Below the pieces are notes generated by a model, which was given only the letters and a program-made list of their open reading frames with translations, was not told where the DNA came from and made no database searches. From positions 55,216,583-55,280,582 of the forward strand of contig NC_054740.1 in NCBI RefSeq assembly GCF_018143015.1: DNA of 64,000 nt, in the 5' to 3' direction. Origin of the DNA: Lytechinus variegatus (Eukaryota > Echinodermata > Echinoidea > Temnopleuroida > Toxopneustidae). Position 1 is the stretch's first letter. Every line of letters starts with the position of its first letter. Below, in pieces: positions 10,680 to 22,200 of this stretch. Position numbers and translations under genes: made by a program.

Positions 10680-11854
10680 TATATTCCAAACTTCAGCTCG
10701 CATTTCGCACCATTTCTATTCATTTAGAGAGATATATAGGCCTACGTATCCTTCGATCTGCATTGACAATTTTTAAGGTCAGCACCCCCCCCCCCAAAAA
10801 AAAAAGCTTGCTTTTTTCGTTCACATCAATAAATAAATTGGTGAGATAAGTATCATGCTCATAAAACAGTAGTTAAATTGTTTCCTTTTCAATATGTACA
10901 CAAAAAATACTTTGCCTCGCGCTTTGAGCTCGCATTATTCTTTTCTTTTAAACGGGATATGCCTTGGATATAATATTGATAATGTAAAGATTTCCCGTTT
11001 TCAGCTGTATGTAATTACAAATTTCAACTCGCGATTCGTTTTTGTACTGGGATATAACTCATTTCAAAGAATTTCAAATCATATACCACTCAACTCTCAA
11101 TTTCATTCCGACGGGTCTGAGTGTCACATTTGATCACATATACTCCTTCCGGGTGCGGGTCATATCATTCTACGAAAGGAGGAAATGACCTTTCATACTA
11201 CACCAGGGCATGGTAATACAGATAATGACAATTTATTAGAGTCAAAGTCTGATAGACTGAAAGCAAAACAGATTAAATTGAAATCATTCAAAATAATCTA
11301 CAACGTTGTCGTCAAAGTAACGCCCCATTAGCCGATCATGATCACCATCAGAGAATGATCGAGAGTTTAGACGAAACCGGGAGACGAAAATAATATTGAA
11401 TTTCAAAACAAAATCGATACAAAATGTATTTCCTCAAATGCTTTATTAATTTTGTTTACATGTTCTTGAGGAAAACTGAAATACGTGTACACTACTTCGG
11501 TGAATGTTTCAAGAAAAAGATGATTACAGTAATAGAAATGATTAATGCAATGTCATCGTGAATGTGGTATATTACATCCGGGTAGCCAGTGCATCATTGG
11601 ACCGCACTGGACAGTCACTTCACGGACATGACGAATAAAATGATAAGGTGCTGCGTGCAAAATATATGATTAACATGAATACGTACCATGGTGGATAAAA
11701 CAAAACAAAATAAAGGGTGCTGTGTGCAAAAAAATATAAGTAACGCCCCAATCAGCATCCTATACTCCATAAATGGTATTCTTTAATCAATAATATAACA
11801 AATAACAAAGTTTATCTGGAATAAAGCGTGTCGGAAAGGTATCAAGGGATTCCA
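10680..11854. other. Upstream region of the metalloproteinase gene
   Basis: No exon recognised. A C/A homopolymer pair lies at 10785-10805. Two similar AATAAAATGATAAGGTGCTG / AAAATAAAGGGTGCTG blocks lie near 11634 and 11706. The proximal promoter presumably lies in the right-hand part. Confidence 0.4.
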
Positions 11855-11860
11855 TATAAA
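11855..11860 (+). promoter_or_regulatory. Possible TATA box of the metalloproteinase gene
   Basis: TATAAA lies 76 bp upstream of the chosen start codon. This would place transcription start near 11885-11890 and give a leader of about 50 nt. Position-based inference only. Confidence 0.3.
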
Positions 11861-11936
11861 CCGAAGACTGTTTAATAAAAAGCTATTAATTGTTAGGAGT
11901 TTGATTGTACAGAATAGGAGAAAAGGAGAAGGAAAG

Positions 11937-12029
11937 ATGCGGAGATTGTGTGTTATATTACTCGGTTGCTATCTGGCAGCCACCTTCTCTGTGGCAGCAC
12001 CAAGAATTGAAACGCAGCAACAGATTTGG
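11937..12029 (+). CDS. MMP exon 1: signal peptide
   Basis: 31 codons ending at donor GTATGT, phase 0. The start was chosen because it gives a typical secretory signal ([17 protein letters not shown]) with a likely cleavage after the Ala-Ala at 20-21. No stop codon separates it from upstream sequence in this frame, but no better ATG is seen. Confidence 0.8.
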
Positions 12030-15000
12030 GTATGTCACACGCGATTTGAATAATTTTGAAAAAAAATGTGTTCTTATTTTATCAAATATGTCTGTATAAT
12101 AAATGCTTTTGTTGGTCTATCCCTTTGCTCGGCCCGTCTTTCGTTTAGCAAATTCAGTTTCTGCCCACGATTCGTGCAGTTAGAAAATTCACACGTGCAA
12201 ATTGTATTTGTTGATTTACTTATTCATTTATTTTCATTTCAGTAGGCATAATAGAAGGAAATATACATTTGTAGAAAACCAATTCATTCAGTTACTAAAG
12301 TGTAGAGGGACCCAATTGGTCACATTTTTTTAAATACGGGTGTACTTATGTTTTTTATTCATTTATTTGTTAACTTAATTATTTATTTGTTTGTTTTTTA
12401 TTCATTTGAGAGATGAGGAAAACGAAAATAGGTTTACCAGAATATTCGTAGAGATACTAAAGTGCAAATTTGTCAATATCTGGTCGCATGGTATTTGATA
12501 CAAGTATTGTAATTATTCTGTTTCCCAGCAGGTGGTCTGCGATAGAATATTGACCTGCCGGTCGATTCAGAACTTAATGTCAATGATCGGTTTTGAATTC
12601 CAATTACAAAACACAGATTTCCAAATTACTTTGAAATGCAAAATCATATAGTCAAAGTATTTATTAGTAGGATGTTTTATATAATTGAATACAACGTCAT
12701 GAAGTTAGTTTCTTTTTCATGTTGAGAATTTTTTTCAACGCCAAATCAAGTTTAGTTGAAGATCGAATGTTATTCTTATGAGCATTAATCTGGAATTTAA
12801 GGCTTTAAAAATTTAAATAATTTGTCGATTTTATTGGCTCGTTATGATAAATCTATTTCGTCTGTCATGTTCGTCGTAAATGTTAACGTAATCTAGTCCA
12901 AGATACTATAAAGCTATATACTGATATACATGTAGCATATATTGACGCTTAGGTTATGAAATGTACATCTTTTTTTAACTTCCAGACAGCTATATTTTCT
13001 CCCTTGTGATTATGTTTCAAAGCGCTTCGCGCATCTCGTAAGTAATTAGGAAAGTACACCCTATCCGTCAATGGGCAAAATGCATAGAAATAACAATTAC
13101 TTGCAATCATTTACTTTAGTAAAAACCAATGCTTAAGATATTGACACTTCCATACCACTAAAATAAATCCAGTAGATCCAGTATTTACTTTAACAAAAAT
13201 ATTAATATTGTATGAAATTTGTATTTGTGATTATTTAAGCTATATGCACATTAAAAACGCTTTTTCTAAATTGTATACTCGCTATGAAGTTGTTTAACAA
13301 GTGTTTCAAATCTTAAAAAACAAAGTTTAATCTATAATATTTCAAACTCTCAAACAACTTTTGTATAGTTCACATAGCAAATAGCGTTGTATGAATTATG
13401 CTGGGATGCCAGTTTTCAGGCAAAAGCCTGAATTCAGGCTTTGGCCATTTATTTTCAGGCCGTAGTTTTAGTACTTTTTTGCACAAAATATTGTATAATA
13501 GGTGATTTTCAGGCCCTCTGATCAATTCCAAGTGGCATCCCTATTTATGAATTCTTAAACATCGTTTTTACTGTGTCATTGAAGTTTGATCGAGTCCTTG
13601 CTATGTGGAGTACAGTATAAGGGACTAGTGATGTTACCCACTCACTCTTTTCATTATAGTAATTTCATATCAAAACAATCATGTTTTCTCCTTTATCTTT
13701 ATGAAAAATGTGGTTTGATACCTTTGGGATATATCATTAATAACCAATTCTAATTCAATCAACATCGTCTTTCTTGCCAAATCTTCAATAATTGAAGTAT
13801 CCTAATAATGAGAGTGTACTCATTCCGTACATTAATCGTGCATTATAACTACGCATATCCTATAATGTGAATATAATATTAGTGAAACGTTTCTAATTCA
13901 GCATTCAAATTGGATGAAACTTTTCGCAATAATAATGATTGTTAGATTTATTCCTGTTATTCAAATCAGCTCAGTTAATGGGTTGGATCTTGTCCTTCCT
14001 GAATAGTCTGCATTTATTGGTGAGAAAAGCCAAGCCGCCGTTTAGTTCAGTGTGTGAATAAAGTCATTGGTAGAGCAACCCATGGAACCCATCATGTCAA
14101 TTTCATTTCATTTCATTTTTTTTCATAACAAAAATCTGGACAATAACATAATTTATACATATCTAAAATTTGACATCAAGATACTGAACAATAATTTCTT
14201 ATACAAATCATCAAATATATCTTATAAGAATAAACAATTTAAATTGCATTTTCCGGGTACACAATAAATAGGATGGTTGCAAGGGTCGTCACAAAAGCAA
14301 AGCTTGAAAATTATAACAGCCCTGGAAAATAGTCCATTCGGAACATTTTCGATGGACTCAGATATCTTTATTTGATTGTCACAGGTACCCCGGATGTGAA
14401 CACGCATTGTCATCGTCACAATCTGGGGTTTCGGTTCCGATCGGATTGTGGCAGAGGAACCCACAAAGTTACGTAATACAGACGCAGGAACAGTGAGCTA
14501 CTGACCTAATTTGACAATTAAAAAGGGAAGAAAGTTAGGGAAGAAAGTGCGTCAAGGAAAATTACTGACAAAATTGTGTCCGTGATTACAGACATAACGC
14601 ACTCAAAGCACGATGTGTTATCATACAGTCACACCTATGATCAAACCGACCGATGGCATGTCATTGGTTACAACCCCGGGGGGCCACTTACATTGACGAG
14701 TGGATACCATGCGCGACCAAAAAAAAACACTTTTTCAGGATAGGGCACGTTACGTACGTAACGTGATAAGAGTGTCAAAAACACAAAAATAATGAAAAAG
14801 GGGTATCTATTTCGCGAGGAAGATTACGTCTTTAGGGTCGAATTTGCGGGGATGATAAAACAAAATTAAAATGTTTTATAAAGGATGTCCTTTTTGCCCC
14901 AAAACAAATGTTTAGAGTCCGATTTGCGCGAGGTGTAGAAAGTGGGGTCGTACTAAACCAAATAAGGTAGAGCCAACGACCGAAGGACCCGTAACAATAA

Positions 15001-16853
15001 AACATTTCTGTACTTGTTTAGGGGTTCAATATTTGCCAGGAGTATCGTTTTGTTTCCAATACTTGTTAAGGGTAGGGTTTCACACGCCAATACTTGTTAA
15101 GGGGTACATTTTCAGAATATGGAAATTACGTGTTTAGGGTGCTTTTCGAGACCCCATGGTCGCGCATGGTATCCACTCGCTGAATGGAAGTGGCCCCCGA
15201 GGTTACAATGAATGATCGGTCCAGCGTCGGATTCGCCCGTGTGACTGAACCGGGGCATGCAGATGGGCCTCTGGCTCTAGCTTCTTTGAAAGCAAACCGG
15301 AGAAAAAAGGGCCAACATATGCCAGAGAGCTCCCATTTCTTCGATCGCAAAAGCCGCATGATTGATGTTTTCTCCCCAAAAAATCCTAACTCAATTGTTT
15401 TTGTTTTGTTTGTTCGTTATTGATTCTATTTATTTTACACTGAATAACTTAATTTAATATGATTTGATATGATTCCATGATTTTTTTTATAAACCACATT
15501 TTATTCATTAATAAAGGGAATCAATTACAATAATGGGCCAAGGTTATCAGTTCTAAACGAACGTAATACAGGGTAACATAAATTGAATACAGAATAGATA
15601 TGCATAAGCAAACATAAAACAAGAGATATTATTATTAACATATCAAACGCGTCAATTCAATTCATAATAAAATGATGAGAAGGGGGAAGGAGGGGATATG
15701 CTATACCGTGGTTTAACTTAAGTTTAACTTGTTGATTCACTCTATAATTGTCTAACGTATTCTGCTTTACTTTATAATATGTTACATTGAATTGATATGA
15801 TGTTGAGTTATTTGTTAAACCGAAAGGCGCCTTTAGAAAGCAATTTTGCGGCAAAGTTGTCCTTGCTCCTTGTCAAAATTTACTTACCCAGTTGCCAATT
15901 TGAAATCTACATATAGTCTTAAAGTGATCTTAATTGTAAAGAGATTATAACTTTCTTATTGCTTGTCCGATTTCTTTCAAACTTTCACCATTCTGTTTTT
16001 TTTTTCTTTTCCAACACAAAATTTTGTGACCAAGGCCGGATTCCCCTTTAACTATTATGGAAAGCCTTAAGTAGTTTCTCTTCAATCATTCTTGGTCTGT
16101 CTGAAGTAGAGTCAATCAAAACGAGATGGCATGTTAATGGGAAACAGGTTATCTCATAAGTGTGCTTATATTTGGAACACACGCATTCATAAAAAAAATT
16201 ATGATTGGATATATCCTGGTTTAAAGTGTTTTTTAAGTGCTTATAGTGATTTTATGCACTCCGACCTTATTTCTCTCCTCTGAAATCATATTTGAATATA
16301 TCCATGGATATAGGAGATTTAAAAGTATGTTGCTTGAATTATATTTGTGTCAGGTTGAGTATGGAAATAAATGGAATGAAATGAAAAAAAAAATAGTGCG
16401 AGCAAACGAAATGAGCAGAGCCGTTCAAGTTGTAATTATTTACCAAAGTATCAAAAACCAGAAAAAAAATCATTTATCTACAAGACCAATATTGACGTGA
16501 GGAAGTATATAAAACAATTCAATTTTGTGAAGGGAGTGGTGGACCGGGAACAACTTTCCCTATAAAGTTCCTCATCGCTATACGTCACTGTTTTTTTTTC
16601 TTTATACAGGAATTCATGGAGAAGTATGGTTATATCACGCGAGATGATATGGTAAATGGAATGCCAAAAGACGAAGAAACCAAGACTAAGTCTATTATAT
16701 ATTTCCAGAAGATGGGAAATATGACGATGACAGGTAGGATTTGTAGAATGTTTCAATTTGAAAATTCATAAGAAATGTTATTACTCACAGGTTATAAATA
16801 GTACATATAAGTTTACCACAACTACTACTACTATAGTATAATAGTAGTAGTAC

Positions 16854-16885
<32 letters not shown>

Positions 16886-17348
16886 AAAGTAGTAGTAGTA
16901 CTGCTGCTTATACGACTACTATTACTACATATACTACTACTCATAATTCTACTACAACTGCTTCTGCTGCTGCTGCTATTAGTACTACTGTAGTACTTCT
17001 ACTACTACTACTACTACTACTATTACTACTACCAGTATAGTAGTAGTAGTAGTAGTACTACTACACTGTTAGAAAATTTATCCTTAAAATAAAAGAAGTT
17101 CCTGCAGCAGAGTCTCGAGATCATCTGTAATCTTATTGAATTGCGTAATCTCACAGGAATTTGGTATTTGGTGTATGGAATCTTACAAATTTCCTTGAAT
17201 AAAACACCCTTTTCCCCTTTTTTTAACAGACCTGTTATGTTAAATTGCAGAAAAATTCCTGTTTTATGAATTTACAGAATGATTCTGTTATTGCTTTCTG
17301 CAAAATCTTCTGTTTATTTTCTGTAAAATCACGGGTTTTTTAACAGTG

Positions 17349-17423
<75 letters not shown>

Positions 17424-19205
17424 AACTACTACCTTTACGACTACTGCTGCTACTACCTCTACTATATATTTCAACTGCTGTACCACCACTTCTACCACCA
17501 TTACTACTACTACCACCAATACTACTACCACACCTATACAACTACTATACTACTACTACTACTACTACTACTACTATACTACTACTACTTCTACTACTTC
17601 TACTACTACTACTACTACTTCTACTACTACTACTACTACTGCTGCTACTATTACTACTACCACTACCACCACTACTACCACTACTACTACTACTACTACT
17701 ACTCCTACTACTACTACTTCTACTTCTACTACTACTACTACCACTTCTACTACCACTACTACTACTATTACTTCTACCACCACCACCACTACTACTACTT
17801 CTACATCTACTAAAGTAATGAGGCGGATTAAACAATGTGTTACGTGGTGCCATATGTTTGTTTACATAATATTGTGTTTTGCGTATGTGAAAGTCATATT
17901 AGGTTTTTTTAATTTTTGTTAAATTGTGTTCCTTAAGTCTAAGATTATGTTGTATATATTTTTTTATGTTTTGCAGTATTTTCGACCTTGTAATGTTATA
18001 TTTATCATTCTTATGTTGTAAAACGGAAATCAATAAAATCAAATCAAATCAAGTAAGAAGAAATAGAATATCATTACTTTTTTATTATACTTTCAATTTT
18101 ATTGAAATTTTATCGCCTATTATCCTCTAATCCAACATGCTCGATGTTATATACAAGATGACTTGTCTTGTTTTGTAAATGAATTAAATATGTGGTATGA
18201 CATAGCCGTACGTGGTTCGGACCTATGACCTTCCATTGTGGAAGACTGTAAGACTGACCTCTGAGCTACCACCTCGTGTTTGTAGGTGTCCTTGACGAGG
18301 ATTCGATGAACCTTATGAACACCCCACGCTGTGGAATGAAAGACATGGAATCGTTCGCCGACATGATGCGAAGAAAACGATATGCCTTGGGGCCGAGATG
18401 GGATAGGACTGATTTAACTTGGAACATCATCAGAGATAGCCAGGATTTACCTCGAGCACAGGTCGAAAGCATCATGGAACGAGCCTTCACGGTGAGATAT
18501 TGTAATAATAATAATAATAGTAGTAATAAATATAGTTTACCAAATTTCGACAAAGACCTCAGGGGCTGTGGAAACAGGGGGCTGGGTGGGCTTCAGCCCC
18601 CCCCCCTCCACTTTCTCCAAAACCAATCGTGATTTTTTTCATGGTCAGCCCCCCGCCCCTCCCCTCCCCCCCCCCCCCCCACTTTCAAAATCGTTCTGTG
18701 GCCCCTTCGACCTCCAATTAAGCTGAACAGCTTGGTCCATTAGTGATGGGGATTTTCTCTCAATACATTTGCAGTACATGTTCTTGAAAAATCCTTACGT
18801 AGTGGAGCAAGAACTACCTGTAGTTGTATAGTCAAGATCATCCGGAGTTGAATTATTTGTCTGTCTTTATATAGGCTTGGAGTGATGTCTCATCTCTTAC
18901 GTTTCGGAAAGTGTCTTCGAGCGAACCTGATATCAAGATCCTCTTTGCTGCTGGTGAGCATGGTGATGGGTTTGATGGTAGGTTCGATGGGCCGAGTGGT
19001 GTCCTCGCACACGCCTACTTTCCATCTTTAAACCCAATTGGAGGCGATGCTCATTTTGATGAAGACGAGACCTACACAGATGGCACATTTTCTGGTAACT
19101 CGAATATATTAAGTTATACCTACTTATGTTAAAATCGTTGGTTTGCTTGCATTGCATGCTCCAAATATCCAGAAAAACAAGGCGCTACTTTAATATATTA
19201 ATTGG

Positions 19206-19249
<44 letters not shown>

Positions 19250-22200
19250 GTGGTTGATAGATTGATGGGTTGATTGATTGATTGATTGATTGTTTTGTTA
19301 TCGATTGATTGACGCTACAGATATCCAGAAGTTCTCTATAAACCACGCACTCATTTTAGTCTAGGAGCCAGGGGGCTTTATTCAGAATTTTTGGTGGGGA
19401 AGGTTTGACAAGCTTATCCGGGGTAAAATTGTGCGCTGATTCCAAAAATGCCACTCTTATTGACCGTACTCACGCCATTTTGGTCATTTTGGCCAAATTT
19501 TGGCCAAAACTGACCATTTTGACCACTCTTTGGAAAATGGTCCCTGAACAGACTGCTTTTGTAGCCACATGCAATTAAAAGGGTCTATCTTAAGTAAAAA
19601 TGCACACAGATTCCAGATAAAGTGCTTTCATTTGCCAAATCACAATAGCAGTGGTCATTTTGGCCATAATTTGGCCAAAAATGAAAATTTTCATGATTTT
19701 TTGGCCGAAATGTGTTACAAATATTGATCAGAGCTACGACTGGATGTTTTTAGAAATCCACATTTATTTTCAAAATGTGCGCTGGATCATAACCATCAAC
19801 CTCATGTAATTTATTCCATCAGTTTTGACCTATGAGGGTCATTTTGGGTACTTTAGACATAACTGACCATTCGCGCAATTTGCATTATTAACTGTTCAAA
19901 TAGGCAGGAAATTGAGGTCTTCAGCATGTTTTTTCTTCTTCCCTTATAAAATGAGAATGCATTTAAATGTCCTTCATGTGTAAAATTTGATGCTGATTCC
20001 AAATATATCAGTCTAAATGACCCTATTTAACAGTTTAAGGTCATTTTGGTCACTTATGACCCTTAAAATGACCAATGACATCAGTTCAATTTATCCAAAA
20101 ATACTTTGAATGTTACCAGAATCGTTACAAGGGCATACTGTGACACCTAACATTGGTGTATTAATCCTTGAAATTAAACATCTCAAAAGTATTTTGACCC
20201 CATGCAATTTGTTCCATTAGTTTTGACCTATGAGGGTTACTTGGCGTACTTTAGCCAAAACTGACCATTCACGCAGTTTTGCATATAATAAACTGCTCAT
20301 AGACAGGAATTTTAGGTCTTCAGCGTGTTTTATCTTCTTCCCATATAAAATGGAAATGCATTCAAAAGTTCATCTTATGTAAAATGTGATGCTGATTCCA
20401 AATATATCAGTCTTAATGACCCTATTTAACAGCTTTAGGTTATTTTGGCCAGTTATTGCCCTTAAAATGGCCAATAACATCAGTTCAATTTATCCAGAAA
20501 TACTTCGAATGTTACCAGAATCTTAACAAGGGTGTGCTGTAATACCCAACACTGGTGAATGAATCCTTAAAATTGAGCATCCCCAAAGTTGACTACCTTG
20601 GTCATTTTGGCCACCTTGACCCCCCGGCCAGCCCTGCTCATTGTGTATGTTAATTCAGGTGATATCGAACATGGTGAGGAGAAATTTTGGATTGCATTAA
20701 TATTAGCATCAATTATTGTTAAATGGGGAAGTTTGAAAGCTTCTTGGTGGAAGTCAATGGAATTATTCCAAACAGACCATAACTATTGGACCCTGTGGTC
20801 ATTTTGACCACGTTTCCCTCAATATTGACCAGTGACCATGGACCCTAGGAATCTCCAATTAGTGGAGAGATCAGCTAAGAGAGAGACCTTGCATGCTTTG
20901 ATGAGTCAAAAAGGGCTCAAATGCTGGTCAGTATCATTATCAGCATGAGCTACCAATAATCGGTGAAGAGTGTCGATAATTGTGATAAAATCCTTTACAT
21001 CGTGCATACATAAGGTTGTTTGACCATGGCACTGTGGTCATTTACATGATTTTAGCCACCATGACCACACAGTAAATGTTTATGGAAACCTCACATATAT
21101 GGGGCAGTAAATTCAGGAATGAGACACTTCACCATCATTTACATGTTATTCTAAGACACTTTTCTAGATTAATGTAGATTAATGATTCCAAATATATTAG
21201 TCTTAATGACCATTTATGAGCTAGTGGTCATTTTGGTCGCTTTTGGTCCCGACAATGACCAATCACATTTGCATGTATCAAAGAGGATTCAAATGTTGTT
21301 GTCGCTCAGTATTGTTAATAAGATGTATTATATCAATTATTGATTTTAATATGATATGACTAACAGCACATTATCAAAATTTTGAAACCAATTTGGCCAT
21401 TTTGACTATCTATTGCATGTATGACTTTTGTAAATAAACATGACAGGAGCAATTGTGGAAATGTGTTCAATCCCTTTCGATTGGAAATATTAAAAGCTCA
21501 CCTTGAGTAAAAAAAATTGTGCCAAATACCTCACCATTTGGTCATCGTGTGGTCATTGAGTAGCCAAAACATCATTCCCTCCTTTTTTATTTAAATTATA
21601 CAGATAACTATATTCTAGAGAAAGGCACTAATCCTGAACTCAAAGGTGCGTCATTACAAAGCTATTGGTCAAAGTGGATTTCACGAATAGATTTAACCAT
21701 GGTGCATTTTTATTACCTTTGCCATTTTGTGTAATGTTTCACAAACCTCACATTGGCATGATTGGTAAAGTTGAAAGTGGAAAACTCGCCCTAAATTGTT
21801 AGAGTGACCAAAATTCGACACAGAAAATAATTTCATATAGAGAATGTATTTTATTACCCAGTACGTCTTCAAAAAGAATTAAGGGTAAGTTTACTGCTCA
21901 CCAATCATGCCAATGTGAGCTTTGTGAATCACTGTACAAGAAAAAAACAAAGATTGTAAAAATGAATGATAGTCAAAACTCTTTGTGAACTTCACTGTGA
22001 CCTATTTTGCTTTGTAATGATTCTCAGTACAATTTGACTTTAAAGAAGGAAAATAATTCTGGCTATTTAGGAACATACAGTGATCAAAGGGGCCAGAGTA
22101 GACAGTCACATGATATTTGGCACAATTTTTACTCAAGGTGAGCCTTTAATATTTCCCATGAAAAGGGATTACGCATTTCATCATGTTCATAGACCTACAA

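Larger units (their letters stand above)
12030..16609 (+). other. MMP intron 1
   Basis: A 4.58-kb AT-rich intron holding a family A element (14674-15200) and a possible small element bounded by GGGATGCCA and TGGCATCCC (13404-13540). No additional exon was recognised. Confidence 0.75.
16734..18285 (+). other. MMP intron 2
   Basis: Dominated by TAG/TAC trinucleotide repeats (16821-17062, 17349-17812) split by a TA-flanked element (17064-17348). A tRNA-like sequence on the opposite strand ends nine bases before the exon 3 boundary. Confidence 0.8.

Noticed and set aside
17346..17813. Long open frames encoding poly-Tyr, poly-Ser and poly-Val
   Set aside because: They lie entirely in the TAC trinucleotide repeat, which is open in every frame.
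18203..18276. Functional tRNA gene on the minus strand
   Set aside because: Box A and box B-like motifs are present, but D-arm and acceptor pairing fail. Kept as a SINE-like repeat.
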